This document shows positions 11,059 to 21,066 of a stretch of DNA of 64,000 nt, piece after piece; the stretch's first letter is position 1; each line of letters opens with the position of its first letter. Below the pieces are notes generated by a model that saw only the letters and a program-made list of their open reading frames with translations, had not been told where the DNA came from and made no database searches. The stretch is from positions 1,592,525-1,656,524 of the forward strand of contig CAJNDS010000001.1 in assembly GCA_905221605.1 (NCBI GenBank), read 5' to 3'. This DNA comes from Symbiodinium natans. Taxonomy: Eukaryota > Sar > Dinophyceae > Suessiales > Symbiodiniaceae. The position numbers were made by a program, and so were the translations under genes.

Positions 11059-12230
11059 GGCTTTAGGGTTTAGGGTTTAGGGTTTAGGGCTTAGGGCTTA
11101 GGGCTTAGGGTTTAGGGTTTAGGGCTTAGGGTTTAGGGTTTAGGGTTTGGGGTTTGGGGTTCTAAGCGTTGTAGGAATGGGCGTTGGAACTTGCTATGCC
11201 CTGGCGCCTCAAGCTCTAGACCCTAAATGCGTTGTGCACTTTTTCAGTGGTTGGCGGGCCCCGGGGCGACAGAAGGGTTGAGGAATTGGGGCTTTGTTCC
11301 TTGATAGCCGTTTGGATGCCTCGGGGGTTTAGGGTTTAGGGTTTAGGGTTTAGGGCTTAGGGTTTAGGGTTTAAGGTTTAAGGTTGAAGGTTTAGGGTTT
11401 AAGGTTCAACGGTGCAGGATATTGCAACCTTCAGGGCTTTCAATAGCCATCCCTGCACGACACAGGCGACCGTGGATCATGACGGAGCGAAAGGCTTGCA
11501 GCAGGAGCGCGCATATGCTGCCTATCCTTGCCCCTAAACCCTAAACCCTAAACCCTAAGCCCTAAACCCTAAACCCTAAACCCTAAACCCTAAACCCTAA
11601 ACCCTAAACCCTAAACCCTTCAGAAAAGGAAAAAGAAATGGTATGTCGTCTGGCATCTCATGCAGTGCAGAAACTCACCTGAAGCCCGAACAACCCTTAG
11701 GGTTTAGGGCTTCAGGTTAACTTAAACTTCTTCTTGCCCGCAAAAGCCCTTCAACAGCTTGCTTAGGTTTGGAGTATGTAACCCAACTTGTGCTTCTCAG
11801 AACTAGGGCCCCCTAGTTAAACGCATCGTTAAGCTATGTACTTGTAACCGTAGCCCAACCCTATAGCTTCTCTGAGATCACCGTCCCGCACACCTAAAAT
11901 CTCACATGCTGCCTGGGGTGACAGAACTAAGGCTTTTCGCCAACCCAAGCGGGACTTCAGTTGCCATTTGTTCCGTTGGGCTTTGCTTCGGGGTTTCATT
12001 CTAGTGACGGATATCGGGTCGCGGTCTAGTTGTAGCGCCGCATCGCTGCGACATTTCGGTAGGGTTTAGGACGCTGATGCTTGGTGCATGGTTTTCCCAT
12101 CATGTCTGCCGGGATCCAGTCCATCATGCTGCACGATCTGTGCGCGGGCAAAGGCTTTACAGAAATGCCTACGCAGCACGGCAACAAGAAACCAATCTAG
12201 CGCAAGCACAACATAGATGAGGGCGGTTGC
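11059..12230. other. No resolved gene: arrays and one island
   Basis: It holds TTTAGGG-type arrays at about 11062-11160 and 11325-11400, a CCCTAAA array at 11532-11619, and an island at 11410-11531. In that island both strands have an open frame; the plus frame includes ATVDHDGAKGLQQERA behind a CACAG acceptor. The stretch 11640-12230 contains no frame I would call coding. Confidence 0.5.
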
Positions 12231-12545
12231 ACACCCATCTAAGTTGCGTCGCGCAGCCCTTCACACAGCCTACAGGGCCACTGCTCACAGCATGCACATG
12301 ATTGGTGCCTCATGCCTGCGGCACCACGCATGTTCCGCATGCGCTTCGAAAGATCAGCGCATAGCTGCGCGCCTTCCGAAGCAGATGCGCGAGTGGTACT
12401 TGTTAGGCCTGTTCCAGAGCCTAGGCTCTCAGTAGGACACCAAAAAATGTTAAAGGGCGGCGCCCTTTCTGCGTTTAATGTGCGGCTGGAATTCTTGAAA
12501 CTGACCCCCACAAAAGTATGGGAGAAACGGGCACCACTGTGGGTC

Positions 12546-13196
12546 CGAGGAACTTGGCGGTGACCACATTGACCCGCGCCTGCTTCAACACGTAGAGCGT
12601 GCGGTTGTTGAAGCTGTAGTAGTTGCCACCATGTTCGAAGACCGTCAGGCCCATGTCGTTGGGGTCTATGTCGCCCGCGCGCAGGTCGCCGATCACATCC
12701 GACAAGAAGCTTCCCGCGAACTCCCCGTGGCGGAAGCGGCAGGCGACCGTCTCCTGCGTGAAGAAGCAGTCCGAGACCTGCAGGCTGATGAAAGAATCCT
12801 CGGTAGCCCAGGAACCATCTTGCAATAAGGGCAATTGCCCTTTTCGGGGTTGGCTTCTGTATCAGCGATTCTTGAACCAATATCATTACCCTATTTTGGG
12901 TTGGTTACTGTATAAGCGAGCCTTGAAGCAAAGAAAGGGCAAAAGGTTACCACTGGGCTACCAAGAATCGGCGGCAGTGCTGTGGCGCCGTGGTGCGCGG
13001 GCGAAGATGTCATCCTCACTGTCCGAGTCAAAGAACCTGTCCCGGAAGAGGAATGCGTCATCATCGTCATGGAAACGATGGCGGAGGGACATCTTCTCCA
13101 GGTGGATGCAGCAAGTGCTCGGTTCACAAGGCTGCCTCTGCTCGAGCCACTTCTTGTGCGACAGTGGGAACCTCGTGGCGGCAAGGCCACATTCGC
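12546..13196 (-). CDS. Two-exon core of an uncharacterised protein, partial
   Basis: Exons are 13196-12970 (227 nt) and 12798-12546 (253 nt), joined in frame. The acceptor before 13196 is AAG|G and the incoming phase is 1, so more exons lie upstream. The first exon encodes RFPLSHKKWLEQRQPCEPS, then MSLRHRFHDDDDAFLFRDRF and an acidic stretch FDSDSEDDIF. The second encodes CFFTQETVACRFRHGEF, DVIGDLRAGDIDPND and GNYYSFNNRTLYVLKQ. This last part resembles a small C-terminal module I associate with many dinoflagellate proteins (FTQ... F.DGR... DNRRL.. FK), with no assigned function. GC at third positions is about 70% in exon 1. The outgoing donor is GA (CTCG|GACCC) or, for another phase, GT (AA|GTTCC). 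A last exon near 12410-12360 ending at TGA (NKYHSRICFGRRAAMR) is possible but unproven. Confidence 0.7.
12799..12969 (-). mobile_element. Family A element acting as a GA-AG intron (introner)
   Basis: This 171 nt intron has the family A inverted ends (TTGGTAGCCCAGTGG and CCTGGGCTACCGAG on the minus strand). It is flanked by a direct repeat GATTCTT: one copy starts the intron and the other starts the next exon. Splicing GCC|GATTCTTGG ... CCGAG|GATTCTTTC restores AADSFISLQ in frame. Donor and acceptor therefore arise from element and target duplication together, as proposed for introner-type intron gain. Confidence 0.8.
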
Positions 13197-14290
13197 CTTA
13201 AGTTTTGAGGGCCGAACTGTCAGTCCTAAAGCCCCAGTGAAGCCGCCCCAACTCCGCCCCAGACAGGACACACAAAACAAGAACACGAGGGTTTTGAGGT
13301 TGGGGTTTAGGGTTTGGGGGTTGTGCAGTTGGATGTCCCACCGTTCAAAAGCAAAAGCCAGAGATCTCTAAACCCTAATTCGAGACCCCATCTGGGCGTG
13401 TTCGGGAACCCTAAACCCTGAACGGTCTCAGGGGTTTGGGTTCTGAGACACGCCAAAACTGATTCCGAGCACCCATGAACATCTCGGTGCTGAGGGGTGA
13501 AAGGTTTCCGACCCCCGATCCCCCCTGAATGCTCCAACCCTTGTGCCCATGCAACATCACTACCCCCAAAAACTGACCCTAAGGGTCCATGTACCTCATT
13601 ATTATAGACTTGGGCCCCAAAGCCCCTGAATAGGAAGTACATTGAGGCCCAAGTATTCAATATTTAGGTACATGGACACTTCACTTAGGATGAGAAGAGG
13701 AGCCCTCAGAGCGTTTTCGGGTTGAATCTTGAGCTTCCTGAAAAAAGCCTCCAAGCCCGACAGGCTGCGGTTTAGGGCTTAGGGTTTAGGGTTTAGGGTT
13801 TAGGGCTTAGGGGTTAGGGCTTAGGGGTTAGGGCGTAGGGTTTCGTGTTAAGGGGTCCCTAAGCCCTAAAGTCCTAAAAACCTGAAACACTGGGCACAAT
13901 ACCCTAAGCCCTAAAGCCCTAAGCCCTAAAACCCAAACCAACAGCCTAAAAATCTAAGAGCCATCAAACCCTGAACACTTCAACCCGCCCCGCCCCCCCC
14001 CCCCCCCTTGCACCTTTAATCCCTGAAACCCCACATGCTAAACCCCAAACAGTAACATAACCCTAAGCCCAGAAAGCCCGAGAACAAGCCAAGCGAAAGC
14101 CTTCAAACCTTCAGCCTGTAAACCCCGAAGCCACGAGACCAGAAATTTCTAAACACAAACCAAAGACAATGCTTAAAACCAGAACCCAAAACCGAAACCC
14201 GAAACCCGAAACTCGAACCCTAAACCCCCTAAACCCCCTAAACCCTCTAAACCCCCTAAACCCGGTAAACCCTAAACCCTAAACCCTAAC

Positions 14291-16665
14291 CCCCTGAAGG
14301 CCCGCGCGCAGCGCCACAAGCAGCTCGGAGCTCTGTGCAGAGAGGACGCCACAAGGAGCTGCCTATTGCCATACCAGGGCAGGGTTTAGTGTTTAGGGTT
14401 TAGGGTTCAGGGTTCAGGGTTCAGGGTTCAGGGTTTAGGGTTTAGGGTTTAGTGTTTAGGGTTTGGGGGGGTGGGGGGGAAGTTTGTTTTTGCATGTAGG
14501 GATTGGGGCTCAGGGTCTTGTGGGCTTTGGAGTTTAACCTAGGAACAGAAAGGGAGCCCATTGTTGCTTACGGAAGAGGGCTGAGCGTTCGGGGCTTAGG
14601 GAAGTTTGAAGGTTTGGGGAACTAGAACCTAGGCACTCTACAGTGCCCAATCCGAAGTACGTGCTGGGCTTTAGGGTTTAGGGTTTAGGGTTTAGGGTTT
14701 AGGGTTTAGGGTTTAGGGTTTAGGGTTTAGGGTTTAGGGTTTAGGGTTTAGGGTTTAGGGTTTAGGGTTTAGGGTTTAGGGTTTAGGGTTTAGGGTTTAG
14801 GGTTTAGGGTTCCCAAACTCGACCATGATGATGGCATGCCTTTCCATGCACCTTTAAGAACTGTCTCCCGAAAAGGTTCTACACATTTGACCCTCCAACG
14901 CCCTAAACCCTCTAAACCCTCTAAACCCTATAAACCCTCTAAACCCTCTAAACCCTCTAAACCCTCTAAACCCTATAAACCCTATAAACCCTATAAACAC
15001 TACAAACCCTACAAACCCTACAAACCCTATAAACCCTATAAGCCCTACAAACCCTACAAACCCGATAAACCCTAAACCCTGAACCCTATAGCTCCACAAG
15101 CCGCAAAACAGAACCGCGGCTGCCCCTCAAGCGCCCAAACCCCGAAAGCACCCGGAAACAGCAAGGAGAGAACGAGTACTATGCCATGAGCCCTGGGTTG
15201 TAAGGGGTTTAGGGTTTAGGGTTTAGGGTTTAGGGTTTAGGGTTTAGGGTTTAGGTTTGGGGTTTGGGGTTTAGGGTTCAGGGTTTAGGCCTCAGGGTGT
15301 AGGTGGGGGAAGTCTGCCCCAAACCCTATACCCAAAGCCATACATGGGCATTTCCCCAAAAGGGGGTACCCCTTTTATACTCCGAATGGAATAGAATCCC
15401 CTTAAATTAAAGGAACCCCCAAAAAAGGGTATCCCAATTCTCGGAAACCCGCAAATGGGAGTTAGCGAAAATAAGGGAATGCTTTCATGGAGCCCCAAAT
15501 AGTAGGATTCCCTTATAATAAGGACCCCCCAAAAAAGGGTGCCCCCTATCTTCGGAAACAATAAACCCTAAATCCTAAAACACCGGAAGCCCCTATATAT
15601 GTGTATATGTATATATATATAACACCTTTATGAGAACTGTAGTAGAAAACAGTTCTTTTCGGAAACCCTAAACCCTAAAACACCGGAAACGCCTATATTA
15701 CATTCATAGGAAATTATAGTAGAAGATCCTATAAACCCTAAACCCTAAACCCCAAACCCTAAACCCCTACATTATATTGCCTTTATGGGGTCTTTCGTAG
15801 GAGAGGGTAGATCGCCACAGTTGGGGGGATTGAGGCCCGTGCGTAGAATCCTCGATCCCAGGGTTCCTGCGCCCACGGAGAGCTTGCTTTGTGTATGGGG
15901 TTTAGGGCTTAGGGTTTAGGGCTTGTGGGGTTTAGGCCGTTTAGGGTAGCGGCTTCAGAATTAGGGCGTAGGGTTCAGGGCGTTTAGGGCAACGGCTGAA
16001 ACATGTAGAGCTTGGGGTTTAAGGGGCTTGGGGGTAGAAGACGACTTAAGATTTAGGGCTTGAGGTTTCTGAGGTTGTAAGGCAACGGCTGAGGGTTAAG
16101 GGCTTAGAGTGTTGGGGGGTTAGGTCTTGAGTTGGGCTTTTAGGGTTTAAGGGTTTAAGTTGGGTTGAGGTCTAGGTCTAGGGTTCCTTGTATGGGCCCT
16201 TCATCTGAATTCCTTGCTTTCTAACCCCTATATACGCCCCAAAGGGTCCATGTACCTATATGGTAGATACTTGGGCCTTTAAAGGGTTCCTATATAGTAA
16301 CTTCAGGACCGAAGTACATACTATATAGGTACATGAACCCTATATACACTAGACATAATAGCTTCGGATCCCGATAAACAGGCTTCAGGGTTCAGGGTTT
16401 AGGGTTAGCGTTTAGGGTTTAGGGTTCAGGGTTTGGAGGTTTATGCTTTGGGGTTTAGGGTGTTTAGGGCTGGACCATGGGGCTGACTTCGGGTGCCTTA
16501 GCTTTTGGGGGCTTAAGGTGCTTACGGGTGGTTTACGGATAACCCTACACCCAAACCCCGTAAACCCAAACACCCGAAACTCCTACATGATGCCGAGCGG
16601 CGGCCGTGTTGATGAAGCCCCGGGCAGAGTCCAAAGGAATGCCGCACACGGCGGGCGTCGGGGAC
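14291..16665 (-). CDS. Candidate upstream exons of the gene at 12.5-13.2 kb
   Basis: Four minus-strand segments join in phase with each other and with the exon at 13196: 16665-16587 (SPTPAVCGIPLDSARGF, donor CAT|GTAGG), 15866-15814 (EPWDRGFYARASIPPT, GA donor), 15192-15085 (a hydrophobic stretch GIVLVLSLLFPGAFGVW, then PRFCFAACGAIG) and 14358-14291 (SLWRPLCTELRAACG). The first is the best. For the fourth, the plus strand has an equally open frame with higher third-position GC (RHKQLGALCREDATR), so its strand is unsure. The chain is inference from phase and frame only. Confidence 0.35.
14669..14811 (+). repeat. Interstitial telomeric array, TTTAGGG x ~20
   Basis: A perfect heptamer array, one of the longest in the window. 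Confidence 0.97.
14902..15076 (-). repeat. Nonamer array CCCTCTAAA / CCCTATAAA / CCCTACAAA
   Basis: The unit is 9 bp, a telomeric heptamer with two extra bases. Because 9 is a multiple of three it stays open, and the plus strand reads repeated Lys-Pro-Ser/Tyr. There is no support that it is translated. Confidence 0.9.
15360..15560. mobile_element. Repeat family H (AAATAGTAGGATTCC type)
   Basis: It contains GGGGTACCCCTTTTAT, TAGAATCCCCTTAAA and AAATAGTAGGATTCCCTTAT. The same blocks appear at about 3172-3230, 4886-4975 and 30560-30660. It is probably a miniature element, but its ends are not defined. Confidence 0.4.
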
Positions 16666-16777
16666 CTCACTGCAGATTCCAAAACAGGTCCCCGTTCGTT
16701 GGTGCGGGCGGGTCGGATGTTGTACGGGGAGGGGAGCAGAACGCTTATATATCCAAAAAACGCATACCAAAGCCTAT

Positions 16778-16830
16778 ATGTATACATATATATATAGTAT
16801 ACATATATATATATATATAACATATATACA
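16778..16830. repeat. AT-rich TA/TATACA microsatellite
   Basis: Alternating TATA/TACA run between two exons on opposite strands. Confidence 0.9.
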
Positions 16831-16855
16831 TAATGCACACACCCTATCACTACAG

Positions 16856-16935
16856 CGCATGTACAATCATCCGCAGTGGATGCTCATCCCGCCCTGGAGC
16901 ACTTGGCACGACATCCCCAAGACTGGAGGATTCAG
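16856..16935 (+). CDS. Single internal exon, plus strand, uncharacterised
   Basis: The acceptor is CACTACAG|CGC and the donor is TTCAG|GTTTTG, followed by TTTAGGG repeats. It has 26 codons, including MYNHPQWMLIPPWSTWHD and IPKTGGF, and ends in phase 2. Third-position GC is about 77%, well above the competing minus frame. No neighbouring plus-strand exon was joined to it with confidence. Confidence 0.55.
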
Positions 16936-18336
16936 GTTTTGTTTAGGGCTTAGGGTTCGGTTTGGGGTCGAGGGTTTAGGGTTTAGGGTTTGGGGTTTAG
17001 GGTTTAGGGTTTGGGGTTTGGGGTTTGGGGTTTGGGGTTTGGGGTTTGGGGTTTCGGGTTTGGGGTTTGGGGTTCGGGGTTCGGGGTTTGGGGTTTGGGG
17101 AAATCCCTATACCACTTGGGGCGTTTAGGCGCTTTTGGGTCTTGGGAGCGTAGGGTGGTGTCCAGAGATTCTGACTTGGGCATTGGCTTTCAAATTTTAA
17201 CATCAAGAGAAGCTTGGAGCTTCCGGATTTACATAAGAAAGAGCTTTGTTCATTGGAGCCTCTTTCGTTGACATCATATGGACTTCGCCACGAAACTCAG
17301 GATTTCTTACTGATTTCCCTAAGAAGCTCAAACCCAAAAGCCTTTTTGAAGTGTTTGGAGTTTGACTGGGGTTAGTGCATCTGGAGCTTGTGGCTTAGGA
17401 TTCAGAGCTTGTAGGTTTTGGGATTAGGGTTAAGGCTCTGGAGGGAACAGCTTAGGGTGTAGGGATTCGGGTACAACTTGGGACCGAACAATATAGGGTT
17501 GCAGGGTTGAGCTGGCACTCATCGCTCTTCGCAAGTCAGGTCGCCACGACCTCCGCAAAAGAATATCCGGACTGGGCACACTCGTGTTTGGCGGAGCGAT
17601 CTCGGTCGCAGCCCCAAGGCGGGCCTCGGGGAGACCCCTCCCGGTAGCTGGCCAACCCTAAACCCTACACCGCCTAAACCCTAAACCCTCAGCACGTGGT
17701 GAGGTTGCCATGCACGGTGAGCCGACTGGCTGGAGGTCAGTAGCGCATGGAAACGACGCTGTCCCGATCGTTGCTCTGGACCCTAAACCCCAAACCCATC
17801 TCGCGACTTCGTTTTTCTTCGCGGCACCAAAACAAGGGCACTTTGCACGGGGTTGATTAAACCCTTCCGCCCCCATCCTAAACCGCAAGCCCTAAACACC
17901 TGAAACGTAAACCCCTGCTTACTTAATTACCCTCAACCCTATTCAACAAATCGTCTAGACTCCGCTCGGCCCACGCAACCCCAGAATCCGCCGAAAAAGG
18001 GTTTAGTTGAACCATAATGCCCAAAGCCCTAAACCCTAAACCCCTAAACCCTAAACCCTAAACCCTGAACCCTCGAGCGTAAAGTAAAGCCAAAAGACCC
18101 TGAGCCCCATATCCTGAACCCTCGATGACAAACTCTAGGGGTCCTTCCTTGCTTTGGGGCTTGGGGCCTTTAGGGGGGGGAGGGTGAGGGGGGAGGATCC
18201 AACCAGCACAGCTACTGCACGTAGCTCAGATCAGGGTCAGGCGGATTCTTGCTAACCTGCAACATGAAGGTTTTGAGCTAAACCCTAAACCCTAAACCCT
18301 AAGCCCTGAACTCTAAACATCTTCTTTGGGGCCCTC
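16936..18336. other. No resolved gene: variant arrays and unique sequence
   Basis: 16975-17100 is a mixed TTTAGGG/TTTGGGG array. 17110-17460 and 17500-17900 are unique sequence with short frames on both strands, none convincing. 18010-18070 and 18279-18305 are short CCCTAAA runs. Confidence 0.5.
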
Positions 18337-18641
18337 TTATGGCAATTCATGGGTCTCCGGCATCTGCTCGCAGAAGAAGGTGTGCAAGTCGCAGGGCACT
18401 ATGGCCTGCCCCAGAGGGTCCATCGGTAGTACTTACGATTATGGAATTTAAGTTTAGGGTTTAGGGTTTAGGGTTTAGGGTTTAGGGTTTAGGGTTTAGG
18501 GTTTAGGGTTTAGGGTTTAGGGAACACCTAAACGCTATTCAGTATGGTTTTTGGTACCTAGTTTTCCATCATGGTACTACAGATGGACCCTCTGCCTGCG
18601 CAGAGAAATTAGGGCCGTTGGGGCTTGAACGGGCTTGAAAC
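18337..18641 (-). CDS. Two exons split by an introner, uncharacterised
   Basis: Exons 18641-18596 and 18405-18337 encode FQARSSPNGPNFSAQ followed by AIVPCDLHTFFCEQMPETHE and a TAA stop at 18339-18337. The acceptor of the first is CTGAG|G, and the intron between them is GC-AG. Third-position GC in the second exon is about 80%. A plus-strand frame also exists (MGLRHLLAEEGVQVAGHYG) but with lower third-position GC. The stop could instead lie in an intron if a GC donor inside the exon is used. Confidence 0.45.
18406..18595. mobile_element. Introner with inverted ends and an internal telomeric array
   Basis: The element has inverted ends CAGAGGGTCCATCGGTAGTAC (18413-18433) and GTACTACAGATGGACCCTCTG (18574-18594), about 20 of 21 matching. 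It is flanked by a direct repeat GCCTGC (18404-18409 and 18594-18599). On the minus strand the first copy gives the GC donor and the second the AG acceptor. About 11 TTTAGGG units fill the middle (18451-18522). Confidence 0.7.
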
Positions 18642-19860
18642 CTCAGGGGTTATAGGCAGGGTTTAGGGTTTAGGGTTTAGGGTTTAGGGTTTAGGGTTTA
18701 GGGCTTAGGGCTTAGGGTTTTTAGGGCTTGGGGTTGTATGGGTTTTAGGCTTTGGGGCTTTGAGGGCTTATGTGCGCTCAGGTTTAGGCTTAGGGGTTGA
18801 CGGCGCAGAGGACGCGCCGAGACAGCAGAGGCACACTACTTCCCGACTCGAAACTAAGCCATCGAGGAACAAAATCATGCGCAAGACTCGAAACAGCACA
18901 AGGGAACCTTGAATCCCCAAAAAATGGAAAAGGGTACCACTGGGCTACCAGGATACACGATACCACTAGGTTCAAGAGTAACCAGATCCAAGAGTAACCT
19001 AGGAATAGAAAGAGGGCTTCTAGGCTGCCCAGCAACCTAGGCTTAACAAGGGTGCCCCTTTTTTTTACTTAAAGGGGTTTATAAGGGAACCTAAGCCCCC
19101 CCAAAAAAGGGAATAAGGGTACTTCTGGGCATCCTAGGCTTATGAGGACACCCCAAAACCCCCCAAAAAAAAGTCGCGGAGCTGCTCCGTGCCCAGTCTG
19201 CCGCGTGAGGTGATCATAAGTCGGACTTATAAGCTTCGGGTCGAAGCCTAGGACCAGGTGTGAGCAAGCCCAAGACCCCAAACCCTAAACCCGAAATTCG
19301 GAATTTTTGGGGTGCAACGAACAACAAATGGAGGGGGGTGCGGTCCGTGGACGGGGAACTTGGGCCGACATCTTGATCCTGCCCCAGACCTCCATCCCCC
19401 TGAACACAACAACCCCACGAAATCTTGCAAGAGGCCTTTTCAGTTAGAGAAGTAGATGAGGAATTATCAGAGGACGACCTTGGTAGTGGCCTCCTGAACC
19501 CTCAACCCCAAACCCTAAGCCCTGTACCCCAGACCCGAAACCCTAAACCCTAAACCCTAAACCTTAAACCCCAAACCCTAAACCCTAAACCCTAAACCCT
19601 AGGCTTTGGGTTTGGGGAGTGTTGGAGTGTGCAGCCTCAGGGTTGAGGGCTTGGAGGTTGGAGTTGGGAGGTTTAGGTTTTAGGGTTTTAGGGTTAAGGG
19701 TTTGGGGTTTAGGGTTTAGGGTTTAGGGTTTAGGGTTTAGGGTTTGGGGTTTAGGGTTTAGGGTTTAGGGTTTAGGGCTGCTTGGTGCACGGAGACTGAA
19801 CGCTTATAGGGACGTGGGAGCTCTGGCAAGCTGCAGGTTCGGTGCGTGGATAGTCCTACT

Positions 19861-20030
19861 GGTTTTTTGGTAGGGCATGAGGGATGTAGGTACGCTACAG
19901 TACCCTTCAAGGGAATACCTATATATGTATATATGTGTACATATAGATATATGTCTATATATATATATTTTTATATTTATCTATTTATCATGTGTATATA
20001 TATATATAAGGGGACGCCTTGCTAGGAGCC
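19861..20030. mobile_element. Family B miniature element expanded by an AT microsatellite
   Basis: Starts GGTTTTTTGGTAGGGCATGA and ends CCTTGCTAGGAGCC. After AAGGGAATACCTATA there are about 90 bp of TATA/TGTA repeat, in the same relative place as in the copies at 36966 and 52351. Confidence 0.5.
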
Positions 20031-20304
20031 AGCAGGTTGCTTGACGAGAGGCTTAAGGTTCGGGGAAGTTACTAGGGGACCCCCCTTAGGATGCTTGGGG
20101 CTTCGAGATTTAGGCCTTAGCCAGCGAAGACAAAGATCAACCTCGATTTTCCGTAAACGCTCTAGCCTTGGGGGTTTGGGCTTCCGAGCTAGACTCGGGA
20201 TGAATAGCTAAACCCTAAACCCTAAACCCTAAACCCTAAACCCTCAACCCTAAACCCTAAACCCTAAACCCTAAACCCTAAACCCTAAACCTTAAACCCC
20301 AAAC

Positions 20305-20354
20305 CAAGCCTCTTTGGCGATGGCGTGGTACCTCTTGATGTGTAGGATATGGCC
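20305..20354 (-). CDS. Single internal exon, uncharacterised
   Basis: Acceptor CACCATAG|GGC and donor GCTTG|GTTTGG, 16 codons reading GHILHIKRYHAIAKEA, phase 0 to 2. Twelve of 16 third positions are G or C. A further exon at about 20506-20460 (IRASISKQISIT, donor ACC|GTGCAG) would join in phase from upstream, and one at about 19879 (RTIHAPNLQLARAPTSL then TAA) would join downstream. Those two are tentative. Confidence 0.45.
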
Positions 20355-20506
20355 CTATGGTGCTGCGGGGAACATGATCCAGGCAGGTGGCAAAACCTTA
20401 GGGTTTAGGGTTTAGGGTTTAGGGTGTAGGGTTTTATACCCTAAACCCAAACCCTGAACACTGCACGGTGATGGAAATCTGCTTCGAGATGCTGGCCCGA
20501 ATCCTA

Positions 20507-20625
20507 TACTTGGAAGCTCTTTTGACTTAGTAAGTCTACTTAGTATGCCCTAATTAGAAGCCCTCTTATAATCCCATAACCCACCTTCCTAACCCTACTT
20601 ACTAAGTCAAAAGAGCTTCCAAGTA
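20507..20625. mobile_element. Miniature element with 28-bp perfect inverted ends
   Basis: TACTTGGAAGCTCTTTTGAC continues into TTAGTAAG at the left, and the exact reverse complement lies at the right. The 119 bp element has no coding capacity. On the minus strand it sits just before a TATAG acceptor of a possible exon. Confidence 0.75.
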
Positions 20626-20942
20626 AACCCTTCCCAACATTAAGCCCGGACCCGAAACCGCCCAAATTGATGCGTGTACGCGCACACGTGTGCGTATCTG
20701 TCGCCTTGTTCCTTAGGGGACTAAGAACGAAAGCTATGTGATTATAAACCCGGCCTTGCTGCCCCTCTTACTCCAGGGCCCCAACCCTAAACCCTAAACC
20801 CTAAAACCTAAACCCTAAACCCTAAACCCTACACCCCAAACTCTAACCCCTACACCATAAACCTTGAATCCTAAGCATGCCCCACCCTCCGCCCGAAGGG
20901 AATGGACACTGACAGGTTCAGAGCTCTACTACTGCTTAAGAG

Positions 20943-21066
20943 GTTTAGGGTTTAGGTTTAGGGTTTAGGGTTTAGGGTTTAGGGTTTAGGGTTTAGGGTT
21001 TAGGGTTTAGGGTTTAGGGTTTAGGGTTTAGGGTTTAGGGTTTAGGGTTTAGGGTTTAGGGTTTAG
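20943..21066 (+). repeat. Interstitial telomeric array abutting LRR gene 1, TTTAGGG x ~17
   Basis: The array directly touches the 3' end of the LRR coding sequence. On the coding strand it reads CCCTAAA, and its first unit supplies the TAA stop at 21065-21063. Confidence 0.97.

Noticed and set aside
12239-12886. 215-codon minus-strand ORF and overlapping plus-strand ORFs
   Set aside because: They are other frames of the exon at 12798-12546 and the flanking element. The frame with FTQETVACRFRHGEF joins the upstream exon exactly through the introner.
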